In this document: positions 1-11,466 of the stretch, piece by piece | Layout of the letters: the number at the start of each line of letters is the position of its first letter | How positions within the stretch are numbered: position 1 is the first letter of the stretch | Assembly (NCBI GenBank): GCA_047495785.1 | Contig: JBLDXI010000058.1 | Coordinates: forward strand, 186,001 to 250,000 | DNA length: 64,000 bases | From: Lepidodermella squamata | Lineage: Eukaryota; Gastrotricha | Direction of reading: 5' to 3' | Translations under genes and position numbers: made by a program | The notes under the pieces: model-generated | Seen by the model: only the letters and a program-made list of their open reading frames with translations | What the model was told of the DNA's origin: nothing | Database searches by the model: none

Positions 1-1023
1 TATTGAGAAGGCACGGGACCGATTAACGTCGCGAGGCTCGCAAATCTCGCAGTAAAAACTCTTCTTCATGTTTTCCTTCGATAAGGCAAAGCACACAACA
101 TGCTGCCAAGCAGTGCAGCATTCACATTGGATCATGAAACCATCATCATGTAAAAATCCGCAGATACAACGAGTGCCGCCAACTTTCGGCTTCTCGACGC
201 CGCTGCTTTGATCGTAATGCAGGCAAGCATTGTGAGAAGCGAGTTCTTTCTGTTTCTTGGTGAGTTTAAGAGCTGGTTTATCGGCTACAGCAAGCCGCTG
301 AGGTTGTGTTGGAGGCACTTGAGCTGCTGTTTGCCGTTCAGGACTTAACTGATGAACAGGTATGGAAGAGACGGGCGGGTCGATCGCTTTGACTGAATGA
401 GCTATTATTGGTACAATAAGCTTCGGAAGATCGTCATTATCAGGCATAGGAAGAGGGGTGGTTGAGATTGTCGGTGATAGAAATGGCATTGGAGCACCAT
501 AATTGTGGTCCTGATAAATGACACCGCAAAAGGAATTCACTTCCCGACTTTCCATGCGCGAAGCTGAAAGGGAGCGATGGGTTACGATAGAGTTGTTGGG
601 GACGATTCCAGGACTCGATGATGTTAAAACATCTTGACGATCAAAAGCTAACAAACATAAGCTTTATCAAATCAGGCGAATTATATAACAATGGTCTTAC
701 TCTGATTGAGATTTAATTCGTTCTTGAATGTCAGCATTGATGAGCCAATAGCACTGGCTGGAAGCATATTCACCATAGATGATGACTGATCAGAAGAATT
801 TCCAACTTCGTCCGCATTGGATGGTGCAAGCAGCGAAACCCTAGAATAAGGCTCTTTATAACTAAAAACCATTTATTACAACTAAAGCTTACTCAAATGA
901 TGGAATTCTCTGTTCAAACGGAGCCGCAAATTTGACATCGTCGACATTGTCAATCGAGGATGGCAGTGAAGAAATTTGCTTATGCAATACTATACTCATG
1001 GCTTTATGGGATGATGAGTGCAT
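1..1023 (-). CDS. PHD-finger protein, KMT2E/SETD5 (UpSET)-like, 5' part
   Basis: N-terminal portion of a chromatin protein; the gene continues past the left edge. Exons in transcript order: 1023-893, 861-701, 647-<1, and frame is kept across both junctions. Around residues 257-300 there is a complete C4HC3 PHD finger (CIC...CECC...H-VV-C...CEIC). It is followed by a basic RDVNRSRA stretch that resembles the segment after the PHD of vertebrate KMT2E/MLL5 and SETD5. In that family a SET domain follows; here it would lie outside the window. The residues before the PHD are Ser/Pro-rich and look disordered. The first ATG after an in-frame stop is at 1023; the ATG at 999 has a better context and could be the true start. 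The intron at 892-862 is only 31 bp. PHD assignment is firm; membership of the KMT2E/SETD5 group is inferred from the PHD flank alone. Confidence 0.8.
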
Positions 1024-1784
1024 ACAAATTTAAGCAAATTGGAAAACACATGTCAAAAATAGCCTAGATTGAAGATTGAAACAATTTGAATGAAAAGGAA
1101 TCAATGCATCAAAAACAAAGGACAGGGTCCGTAGAGCTAAATTGGCTTGCTCCAGCTCCACAGGCGCGTAGACGAGAAGTAAGTCTACAATCAAGTTACT
1201 ATCAAGTTACAATCAAGTAAACAAAATATCAAGCGTGTATAAGCTTGGATATACTTCGCTCAACAACAGGAGAGAGGAGATGACCAATTCTGAGTAGATA
1301 ATTAAGGCAAACAAACGACGTTTACATTAATGAAGAAAAACGAAATGAATCGCAAATCGCACGTCGAATCTAAGCGAATCACCACGCCCTTGCTTTCGCT
1401 TTTCGCTCCAGAAGGAGGAAGGAGCAGTCAGATGGATGTATCATGATACCTGTGGAGCTGTCATATGCAGTGATGTTGTCCGTTCTTTATAGCTGAAACT
1501 TGAAGAAGTCTCGTGCAAGGGCTCGGCGCTTCGAGGATGGCTTCAAACCGTTTTCTCCATCGTCAGGTCTCAGGATTTGTTGAAAGCAAAAAAAAGCAAA
1601 AAAATGTTGATTGCAGTTTTTCACAAAAATAAGTTGTCACATAGTGGACTATAAGAATAGCGCAGTATGCAAATAATTATTGCATTTCTAAAAAAATTCA
1701 AATTTATGAAAGCGCGCGCATCAGGTCGCGCGAATGCGATCTCCCTAGCGTCAGCGCAGCCTTCGAAGAGAGCGTCGATTTGTG
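1024..1784. promoter_or_regulatory. Divergent intergenic region (shared promoter candidate)
   Basis: About 760 bp between two divergently oriented start codons, the PHD gene to the left and TPK to the right. No coding frame is visible. A short imperfect tandem repeat built on CAAGTTAC lies near 1188-1218. It probably holds both 5' UTRs and both promoters; no TATA box or other element can be assigned with confidence. Confidence 0.4.
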
Positions 1785-2687
1785 ATGTCCATTTCCCATC
1801 CTCAGCAAAGTCATTACTTCAAGCAATACAGCCCTTCAGTTGATTTCAAAACTGCGGTGGTTTTGCTGAATGGACAAGCCGTGTCGAGTGAAGCCTACCT
1901 TAATTTTATTACTCGTCAAACCGTTTGGTTCGGCGTGACTGATGGAGCCGCTAATTGGGCGTTTAAACATAAGCTTGAATATAAAAGTAGAAGTGGTTTT
2001 CCAGCTCCTGATGTTGTTAGTGGAGACTTTGATTCCATCAGCGATGATGCGTTCCGATATTTTTCTACATTTCCTGGTGTTATCAAGGTCTGACTTCATC
2101 CCGCTTTCAACGGTGTATTTTCCAACTCTAATTAATCAAAGGCTACGTCCAATCAGGATAAAACTGACTTTGTGAAATGTTTGGAATTGCTATCAAATGA
2201 TCATATTGCTCTTGCTGAATCGGAAGTTGTATTGGGGTTAGCAGGATTCGGTGGTCGCATTGGTAAGTTTTATAAAACCGAGTTCCAATTGGAATTTACC
2301 GTTTGAACATTACACATTGCAGACCATATATTTGGCAACGTTCACGCTCTCTATATTGGCAAAGAACTGTTGCCTAACAAAAGCTTTTATGTTCTATCCG
2401 GTAATGAACAATTTGAGCAGGCTATGTGTCTTATTTCAAAAGGAAAGACTGTAATTGATGTCTCCCACTTGTCTGGCCATAACCATTGCGGCCTCATTCC
2501 TATTAATGGCCCGTGTCAGTCAGTTACGACTTCTGGATTACAGTGGAATCTTTCAAATACGCGCATGAGTTTTGACGGAATCGTGAGCACGTCTAATCGA
2601 CTGTCCTCCGGCGCAAATGTTGTTGAAATTGAATCAGATAATGATTTGTTATGGGTCATTGAACTGGGTTCTGTTTTCATTCCCTGA
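1785..2687 (+). CDS. TPK1: Thiamine pyrophosphokinase
   Basis: Transfers pyrophosphate from ATP to thiamine to make the cofactor thiamine diphosphate, in the cytosol. Exons 1785-2087, 2142-2262 and 2323-2687 join in frame to 262 residues, close to the animal family length (human is about 243). The N-terminal catalytic domain shows DGAANWAF, the GDFDSIS metal/ATP motif and QDKTDF, which spans the first splice junction. The C-terminal beta-domain shows CGLIPINGPC, TTSGLQWNL and STSN, matching the thiamine-binding end of human TPK1. The start is the ATG at 1785; a GTG one codon earlier is not a plausible eukaryotic start. A possible AATAAA lies at 3019, about 330 bp after the stop. Identification is secure. 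Confidence 0.96.
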
Positions 2688-3486
2688 TATGAGATTATTG
2701 ATATTCGGCCTAGCCTGATTTTACTTCTCTGCCTCACTTTTCATTGATTGTGTGCCTGTTGGACGCATCGAGTTTCACCTACAACTTGAGGCAAACAATT
2801 ATTGCCGTTTTTGCTTTTCTGGAAGGTACTAATTGATTGCAAAGCCTCAAGTCTCGACGCTCAATTTAGAAATGATAGTGATAACAGATTTGTATTGGTG
2901 ACCTAGAAAGGCTGCCATGTATTTCCTTTCTTTCATCGCCCAATTATTGGCAAGATATAAATTTTTTGATCGTAGGCAATCGTGCCATTTTTGCCTACCA
3001 AATGGATATAAATTTTGAAATAAATGAATAGAGGTGGAGGAGATAATTATTTAATTGGTTTTATCTGCCACGAATATTTTGATAATAATTGCTGATGTGT
3101 TTGTTTTGCCGAAATAGGGACGGATTTTTTGTAATTTCGTGTTTTTATGCAGCTCCAGTCTGTGAAATTCGTCGATTTTCGTTGTCAATATTTTGTTGCA
3201 ATTTGGGCACCACAGCACTCTATTATTCGAACAACATCATTTATATATTATGTCGTAGCTAGTTCTCTTCAGTTTAGTTTTTTTACAGAAAATATAATCT
3301 GTTTGATGTCTTCTTATTTTATAATGAACCATGTCTTGAAGAAGGTGCTATTAACTCATTAACTCATGAAATGACGACAGAGAAACAAATATAATACCTG
3401 AAAAGGTGAAAGGTGGCCTTACTCTACTTTAATTACCAAAATTTATTCTTAATTTTATCTCACTGTTCGTTTAGATCTTTGTTCTT
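2688..3486 (+). other. TPK 3' UTR and intergenic DNA
   Basis: AT-rich, no conserved coding frame. Contains the AATAAA candidate at 3019-3024 for TPK and presumably the promoter and 5' UTR of the next plus-strand gene. Nothing else recognised. Confidence 0.4.
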
Positions 3487-6400
3487 ATGACTGAAAGACA
3501 AGCGCCTAAATTTCAATTTAGCGTGTTGCTACGAAAAGCGATCAAGGATGTCAACAAAATTGTAATAGATTTTTTATATTAAATAACCTACTATGCTGAT
3601 TATATTTTAGGAAAGCTGTGAGCCAACAAGTAATGGTGAAAGTTGCGCTGCGGTTGGTGCACAGAAGGACGATTCGGCAAAAGCTGCATCGCAATGCCAA
3701 GAAGGAGCAATGCATCGAAGAAACAAGTCTGGCTCTAATGGAGCCAACGAAATGAGCTCTAAGAAGAGGAACAAAACGAAGAATAAAGAGGACACGAATT
3801 CAAGACAGAACAAAAGTACCGTTATTAGTCCGTTGGCGGAATGCGACGTCGGCGTAAGTAATGCTGCAACAAATATCCCTCAGCAGGGTTCATACACTGA
3901 GTTATCCCCACACCCATCCGCCAAAGTAAAGCATAACCACAGCTCTTCCAAACGCCAGCCAAGAGTTTCGACTGGGCGATCATCAGAGAGCAAAGCTGAC
4001 GAAACACAGTCAAATGGCCACTCGGAGATTTCTGAACCTGTTTATGCAAGAAATGGACAGCCTAAGTTTAAAAAATCGTCTTCACTTGTGGAAACCACGG
4101 TGAAAATTGAAGAGAAAAATGCCGAGCCGTCGTCGAATTTCGAAATTGAGGCTACAGTAGAAGAAAAACCGGAACAGACTGTGAAGCAGTCAGAATCACA
4201 TAGGCTTGCGGAGGCAAGAGGACGCGCACGACATCTAGCCACTAATCATTTCAAAAATAAGAAAGCAGCCGCAACGGCCACTTCTGCGAATGGAAATCTA
4301 ACTCAACCGGGAGAGACTAATGCCGATCCGGGCCATCCTACTAGTGCTGATGCTTCTGCAATGTTTGAAGATGCGGCAGTCGGCTCTTCAGAATCCGCAC
4401 CTGCTTACAACAAGCGCATCAAGGTAGAAGAAAGTGATGATCCTTCCGAGGAGCAAGCAACTACATCGCAGCTTAACTCAACTGAAAAACCTGCCAAGTT
4501 TGTTGTTTTGATACAAATTTTTTAGTTGTCTCAACAGTTCTTTTCATACTTATAGGCCTCGCCGGTCACGATTTTCGGATATCGTGCCAGAGGACTATGC
4601 CAAGGTTGCGAACGCTTATAATATCTCACCCCAGCAATATCACACCCCAGAAAGCAGAAACAAACCGAATTTCTTTCGATCCGCAACAATAAGCCAAGAG
4701 TCAACTCCGAGTGGTCAGTTCACTAGTCCTCAAAATGAACAAGCTTACCAAGCCGCGATGGCGGCGCAACAGGCGGCTGCTGAGGATAGGTTTAGCAGAA
4801 CTTTCTGCCAGATGAATAGCCCCTACATCGACTCACATTGCCACTTGGATCTGTTGCTTTGGGAAAGGTTTGTTGTTTAGATCGAGGCCTGTTAAACAGA
4901 TTAATCGAACGTGTTCCTACAGGCATCGATGGCCCTCAACTTTTGAGCGATTTCGAAACGATAAGGTAGCAACCAGCTTCCCTCCGAACTTTGCGGGCTG
5001 CGTAGCTGTCTTTGCCCATCCTCGCCATTACGAAAGGAGCAGTAAGTTAGCAAACTTTCTAATTTCACAATTTTGCTGAAAATCTCACTATCAGTTGAGC
5101 GAATGATGGCTATTTCTCGCGAAGACTTTGTTCGAGCCTCGATCGGCTGCCACCCAAAGTGTGCAGCCCAAAATCAGTGGACCGAGCAGCTCGAGGCGAC
5201 CATTCGCCGTGCCGTGGCGACAGGTGGAACAGACCGCGTCGTTGCGATCGGCGAGTGCGGCCTTGACTATTCGCAGCCTAACTTTGCAATGGCTTCCGCC
5301 AAGCAGAAAGAGTCGTTTGTCGCGCAGATGAAAATGGCTATCGACCTGCAATTGCCTCTCGTCGTGCACTGCCGTGATGCGGAAGAAGACTGTTTGAAAA
5401 TAATGCAGGAAACGCTGCCTCATGATCACCCGATTCATCGGCACTGCTACACGGGCAACGTCGAAGAAATGCGTCGTTGGCACCTCGCCTTCCCTCAGCT
5501 CTGTTTCGGTTTCACCCCTGTTGCAATATGCAACAAGCCACCGTTCAGCGAAGTAATCAAGGCGGTTCCTCTCGACAGTAAGATAACTAGCTATTTTACT
5601 TTATTTTTCGTCCCAATAAGTTAATGTCTTTTTGAAAAAAGAATTGCCGTTAACTGGGGTGACTTGAGGCGGCTTCGTTTTAACAGGCCCCGAAGTTTAA
5701 TTAAAATAGAGATGTTTCAAAATTTTCCCGTAGAATATGAAATAAAAAATTAAACTGAAATTCTTTTCCTGTTATTATATGCCCAGAAATGGATTCTTAT
5801 TGATGCGCATTGTACACATCCAGACAGGCCTTTTCTTGGGCTATTCAACGGTGCCCCACTCACGGGTTCTTTACCTTTTCATCTTCGATTTTTGGTTTGC
5901 CAAAGTGACCTCATTTTGGCATTTCAAAGTGACCCCACTGTAAATTCGCCCCAGTTAACGGTATTTCGTATTCAAGATACATCGTAACTCGACATAATAT
6001 TGTCTTACGCGCACTTGCTTCGCAGTGCGACGTAATGGGCAGGTCCCAATTATTTTTCTTCCTGCTATCTGGGATCCTGAACTGACACTGAACGCTGAAC
6101 TCATTTGAACCTATTATTTCGTCCGAACCAGGACCAAGCGCATCGATTTTACGTTTCGAAATCAGTAATCTTCCTAAGCAGTCTTCCTAAGCAGTGTCGT
6201 AAGGCTTGGGACTCAGGGTCTCTGGGAACGACTTAGATAGGATATTACTCTTAACACTTTGGTGGTAAATGGCTCGACGTTAGGATAGGAATAACAGATA
6301 ATGTTTAAATGTGACAACGTTTCGGAAGTGCATGGTAGAATTGAGGCGGAGAAATGTTTCATCATTGAGATGCATTGGACAACTTCACTTGCACGCTTTC

Positions 6401-8855
6401 GCTCGCATGTGTCTCGGAATGGTGAATATACAGAACTGTCAAAAACCAATGTTCCAACAATGTTACTATTTCATTGATCGATTTTCTGCCGGCTAGCATT
6501 CAAATTCTGCAGTTAGAAAGGCATGCTTTATAAGCTAACAATTTGTTCTATAGCGATGTGTAAGGTATAATAATTGCGGAGTAATTATTGTTTACCCAAT
6601 GTTAGGATCATCGGCAGCGAAGAAAAGCGTCGATGGCAGATTACCTTTTTAAAAATTTAACAGTGATGCGATAATCTTGGTACGCCTTAAAATGATATCT
6701 CGTGTTCAAATTTTTTATGATTTTCATGCTATTTTCAGGTGATTCTGTGAGAAAGTCAAGCAATCTTTCCCTGCTCAGAAGGCACAATCGCTATTTTATG
6801 GGGAATTTTCTGCAAGACCAACATTTTACTCAAACAATTTTTCAAACATTCAACTTGAAGCTACTCAACACTCAATCTGCTGAATGGAGGGTTGTTTGTC
6901 AATATCAAACAATCGATATCTATACTAATATAACGCGTAGATTAAGGCTAGTTTGCGTGGTATTTTGTTAATTTCATTCATGCAAACTCGTTCAAACGAT
7001 TCGGTATGAAGCATAGCAATCTGTACATGGGATTTACATTGGTGTCTGAGGACAAGAGCCATAGACAATTTCCTTAAATTATGTCTATTGGAATAGCGGA
7101 GCTATTCGTGCGCGGTGCCAGGGTGGCAGAAAGTTTTTAAAACTCCGAGCTTTATCCTAGATGAACGAGAAAAATTTCGTACAGTTTTATGTAATGTTGG
7201 GGTTGATATGTGATAGTAGTGTTCATTTGGCAGGAAAACTGAAGGAGTATGACGCTTATAAACGTGTGTTCAATGCTAAAAGTTATCTAAAACGTATAAA
7301 CGTTGCTCTACCCCGCTGACATTTATCCTAGATAATCTAGTAATCTAGGAACTTTCTGCCAACCTGTGCGGTCGTGCCCTCAAATCAATTGCTGCCCTTG
7401 TAAACGTTTGTATAACGACGCGCATTTTTTGTACAACAACAATATAGAACGAAAATAGTATAGGCATGATAGGGTCGTCGTTTATATCTATGAATTTTGG
7501 CGTTATTCTGAGTGATGTCGACTCGGCTGTGCCTCAATACGATTTTCTTCATTACGAAACTTCCATTTTTCTTTTTTTCAGGAAAACAGGGGATATAAAA
7601 GATGGAAACGATGATACGATAAACGCTAAACGACTATGACGACAATAGGCGACACTTTTAATGCAAGTGGAGACAGAAGAAAGTGGATGGTAAAAAATGA
7701 CAGAAAATAAGGCTGATAAATGTTGCATCATGGAGAAGCTTTAGGACTGTTCACATTTTATTCTCATAACAGGAATATAATCCATCAAAAACCAATGCTT
7801 CAACCAATGTACTAATGTTGATCGATTTTCTGCTAACTTTATACTCTTCAGTTAGAAGGCAAGAGTTGACACATTCTTTTTGTAAGCGAGGTGTTAGGCT
7901 TGTGGTTGCGGAATAATTCTGTTCACCCAATGTTGCGGTTATTGGCAGCGAAGCCTGACTAAAATTTTCAATCAATCAATCATACTCACTTCTTACTTAC
8001 GCACTTCTATTTGCCACATGATCATTAAGTACGGCCATTCTGCGCGTGCGTCTAATGGTTTGTTAATTATCGTGCAAGTGCGCGCGCTATACTCCGATAC
8101 CGATATTTTGGCGCACTTCCGAAATTAGGCAGATATTTGTACGCGGCCGGGTTGCTCCGCAAAGCAAAATAGTATCAACTTAATAATGTAACTGTTCCAT
8201 CCCTGAATGCAAAAGCTTGATATTTTTTCGATACTCACTAATCCTGAATCATCAACTGAATCCTGACAAATTTTCGCGCATTAATTCGACAGGTCGTTGT
8301 CGTGTGACGAGAAACCCGAAGTCACGCGCCAAAAAAATTGAAAATAAAATTTTCAAGGTCATTTTAAATTTTTATTTAATTTCTATATTATTCCACTAAC
8401 GTTCAACAAATTTTGAAAAATGTAAATGAAACGAATGGCATTTGCCGCGGGCGTCAAGGACAAACGGAGAAAAACGGGGAGGGGGTCTGCCGACTAACAG
8501 CAGTCCCCGGTAACCCGGGACCTGCCCATTTTAAGCCAATATTGCCGCAGTAATCGAAATTTTACCGCCCGGGCAATTTTTTTGTAGTTGCGTAAAATTA
8601 CTGTGAATATGTATGATTGCAGAACTTCTGCTGGAGACTGACGCGCCTTACTTTCTGCCGCCAGCCGCGCGAAATCTGTCCGGCATCGATGGCGCCTCGC
8701 ATCCGGGCTTGTCAATCTGCGTTGCCAAACACATCGCCCATGCACGTGCGATCGACGTCGAGGACCTGTTGCATGCAACCTATACCAACACCGTGAATCT
8801 GTATCGCATGTACGACTGCAGGAAGCGATTATGCGACGTTGACGATAATCCCTAG
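3487..8855 (+). CDS. TATDN2: TatD-type deoxyribonuclease, TATDN2-like
   Basis: Metal-dependent TatD-family nuclease with a long disordered N-terminus, as in vertebrate TATDN2. Exons: 3487-3561, 3611-4497, 4556-4867, 4923-5041, 5095-5577, 8623-8855; total 702 residues (human TATDN2 about 760). The first roughly 400 residues are polar and low complexity. The nuclease domain then shows the family metal ligands in order: DSHCHLD, GECGLDY, HCRDAEED, HRHCYTGN and LETDAPYFLP. It ends with HPGLS and TVNLYRMY, typical of the family C-terminus. The last exon lies beyond a 3045-bp intron carrying several repeat relics, yet it rejoins in frame exactly at the conserved LLLETDAPYF block. The start rests on an ATG whose short first exon joins in frame; it is less certain than the domain. 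Substrate in this organism is unknown. Confidence 0.93.
5647..5961. mobile_element. MITE-like element with 13-bp terminal inverted repeats
   Basis: Lies in the long TATDN2 intron. CCGTTAACTGGGG at the left end is matched exactly by its reverse complement at the right end, 315 bp apart. A related inner motif (GGGGTGACTT on the left, AGTGACCCC on the right) extends the symmetry imperfectly. There is no internal coding frame, so this looks like a non-autonomous DNA-transposon relic. Family and target-site duplication were not resolved. Confidence 0.5.
6421..6622 (+). repeat. Diverged direct repeat, copy 1
   Basis: About 200 bp that recurs, with substitutions and small indels, at 7771-7953 in the same intron. 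Shared blocks include AAAAACCAATG, GATCGATTTTCTGC, CAGTTAGAA and CACCCAATGTT or ACCCAATGTT, ending in GGCAGCGAAG. Likely two insertions of one non-coding repeat family, or an old segmental duplication. Confidence 0.6.
7119..7366. mobile_element. hAT-like MITE relic
   Basis: Starts CAGGGTGGCAGAAAGTTTTT and ends AACTTTCTGCCAACCTG, so the ends form imperfect terminal inverted repeats of about 17 bp. CAGGG-type ends are common in hAT elements. Flanking TGCGCGGT and TGTGCGGT resemble an 8-bp target duplication (7 of 8) but do not abut the ends cleanly. No transposase frame is present. Confidence 0.45.
7771..7953 (+). repeat. Diverged direct repeat, copy 2
   Basis: Second copy of the repeat at 6421-6622, in the same orientation and with the same ordered blocks, ending in TTGGCAGCGAAG. 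Between the two copies lies the hAT-like element. Confidence 0.6.
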
Positions 8856-9037
8856 CTCTTTGATTGATTTAGTCATTTTTTACTTGAATCGCCTGCATCT
8901 GTAAGAAATGTCGGCCATTTGAGAACTACTCGGCGTTATTTAGCTGTTGTTGACTGTGATCATTATTTGACGAATAGTCAGCTCATTCAAAGTTTTAAAT
9001 TTAAATCGTTTGCATTTATTTGATAATGTAGATTTTT
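8856..9037 (+). other. Short intergenic junction TATDN2-PAF1
   Basis: Only 182 bp separate the TATDN2 stop from the PAF1 start on the same strand. Acceptor-like sequences (TTATTTAG, and ATAATGTAG just before the PAF1 ATG) are present. This could be a compact promoter or an operon-type junction resolved by trans-splicing; sequence alone cannot decide. Confidence 0.35.
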
Positions 9038-10475
9038 ATGTCTCCAGTGGTTAATGCTCACGGGGAGCAATCGTCCGGCAGCGGGGGGTCTCGCGCGGAG
9101 CGTCAGGAAAAACAGGAACGCAGAACTGATCTAATTTGGCGGGTCAGCTACACAAATACCCTTCGCGACATACCGTTCGACGGCAAATGTATAGCTTACC
9201 CGTTCGAACCAGGCCGCTTTGCCGAGTACCGGCCGACGAGCATGGATTTGACTCGGAAATTCGACCTGATGACCGAACCCGATCTCGGCGTGCGCATCGA
9301 CCTGGTCACTGCGGCTGGCGGGGGCTATGTCGCAGGGCCGAACAGCATGCTGGCGCCAGAAGACGAAAGACTCCTGGAAGATGAGCCCACGAGCGGTGGG
9401 CCCGGGGATAAAGGCGGATTGGCGGCGAAAAAGCGCCGAGTACCCTGGCTGCGGCGCACCCAATACCTCGGGGCAGATTTGCAGCGATACGGTACGCAGA
9501 CTGAGAAGGGCGAGACACGTGTCGGACGGCGGCTGCTAGCTGGTGTCGACCCTGATGAGCTTCAATTATACAAGGATCCAGAATACCAAGCTCAAGCTAT
9601 TCAACGCACGTTCGAGCTAGCCCAGGAGCCGATTCCGGCGACCCACCACAGCCGGCCTGGCGTTACACCGGTCGAAGTGCTGCCTGTGTTTCCTGATTTC
9701 GACATGTGGCAGTATCCGGCGGCTCAGGTGCTCTTCGATTCGGACCCGGCACCAGCTCAAGGTTCATCGTCGCAGGCTGACACCGGGGGCGTCGACAAGC
9801 TTTCGCAAGCGATGATTCGTGGTTTGCAGGACGATGCGGGTGAGCAGTTCGTCGCCTATTTCCTGCCCACGGAAGCAACACTGCGCAAGCGGAAGCGAGA
9901 CATGGAGGAAAATGTCGATTTCAACCCGGCTGATGAATACGACTATGAAGTCGTCAGAGAGGTAGCGTTTTAATATTTATTTTAAAATTTTGAATTATTA
10001 TTGGATTCGTGTTCTTGTTTTTCAGTATAATTGGAACGTACGCGCCCCTCCAGATCGTCAATCGGGTGCCAACCGCGGTGATATTGGATTCGCCTTTATT
10101 TTCCACGGTGATCGGGTAGTCTATGACGAACTTGACACTCGCGTCCGACTGAGCAAGCGTAAAAAGGTAAGCGACCTTTCAAACTTTTAAGGTAGAGTAC
10201 TTGCTAAATCCACTGTCTTATTATAGCCGAGCGCCGCTAATGTCCGTTCGCGACTCATCGTGCGATTCCGTCCCTTCAGCGACAACGAAATCGCCACGCA
10301 GAAAGCTCGCCAAGCCATTCTGGATTCTGGCGCTGCTCTCGAGCCGGAGGAGGAGCCGGCGGATGACGTGGCCGCAGAAGCTTCGGGCGAAGAGCGTGAT
10401 GGTGCTGGCGAGGACGCCGCTGAAAAGTCCAGTCATTCTGCCTCGAGTAATGATTCAGATAATTCTGACGATTGA
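9038..10475 (+). CDS. PAF1: PAF1, RNA polymerase II-associated factor 1
   Basis: Scaffold subunit of the nuclear PAF1 complex, which travels with RNA polymerase II and promotes H2B ubiquitylation and elongation. Exons 9038-9961, 10026-10166 and 10227-10475 give 437 residues. Diagnostic blocks match human PAF1 in order: SYTNTLRDIPFDGK, YPFEPGRF, LMTEPDLGVRIDL, VPWLRRTQYL, RPGVTPVEVLPVFPDF, AQVLFDSDPAP, QAMIRGL, GEQFVAYFLP, LRKRKRDMEE, YDYEVVRE (spanning the first junction) and YDELDTRVRLSKR. The C-terminus is acidic and Ser-rich as in the family, but shorter than in vertebrates (531 residues). AATAAA at 10528-10533 is 53 bp past the stop. Confidence 0.98.
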
Positions 10476-11466
10476 TCATTCTTTAGGTACAACTTGTTAA
10501 ATTGTTTACATTTTCGTGCTTTTCCACAATAAAGAACTCAACATTCGATTATTTATCGATTATTTTGTCAGTTAATCCTTGCTAAAACTATCAGAAATTC
10601 CTCATTGCTGCTTATGCAATCATGCTCTAAAAAGAACCGAAGCACAGTGACCGGGCTGTTTTGGCTGAATTAGGTATCCTGATCGGCAGAGAACTTTTAG
10701 CCTTCCAAATAAAGAGCGAAAATGGCTAACGATACCCATGGCATATCATGCACGCAAATTATTGCATATCGTTGGTGTAGCGAGCACCTTATTGCATATA
10801 AGGTACCACGTGAGCAATCTTCCAAAACTCGTTTTTTATGATGGATGCTTATACTAAAATTGATACGGCCGATCGAATGGTGACCTCCGTTTTTCAAAAT
10901 TCGCTTCGGAAACAATTTTCCTATAAAAAATGCCAAGTCCTAATTTCATTCACAATAACACAATTTTTACACCTCTCAGTTTTTGGAATCGATCTGCTTC
11001 AAAATTTCATCGCAAAATCTTAAAATGCGGGTAGAACTCGCGCCGAAAACTTGAGCAAATTTATTGAATTTTAGTTGAAGTTCATTGTGTGAAGCATTGT
11101 TGCGTCATCTTTTTTGCATACGTCTCTTGGTTGACAAGCACACCTCATCTCACGCGGAAGCCAATTTTACATGAAACAGACAGTGCCTTCGCGTTTCTCG
11201 CCCCTTGACACCCCCGGACTCCAAGCCATGAGAAAAAAATGCCCGATCAATTTAGAATAAACGCGTTTTTTTCGATTCGAAATTTCGAAAAAACCACTTG
11301 GCACTTTATCTCGCTATACCGACAATATATTTTCGGTGGAATAAAATTGAGAAACAGGTAACATAACACATGGATCCATATAAAATCGCTTTATTATAAA
11401 TAAGCTTAGACATGTGGCTGGAAATTTTGTTGAAAGTTCCGCAATTTTCTATAAATTGAAAAGAGA
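10476..11466. other. Convergent 3' ends of PAF1 and the next gene
   Basis: No coding frame. PAF1 polyadenylation signal AATAAA at 10528. On the minus strand an AATAAA (TTTATT at 11390-11395) lies 72 bp past the stop of the leftward gene. The rest is unremarkable AT-rich DNA. Confidence 0.45.

Noticed and set aside
9131-9539. Open frames overlapping PAF1 in other frames
   Set aside because: GC-rich shadow frames of a secure gene; no independent start context or similarity.
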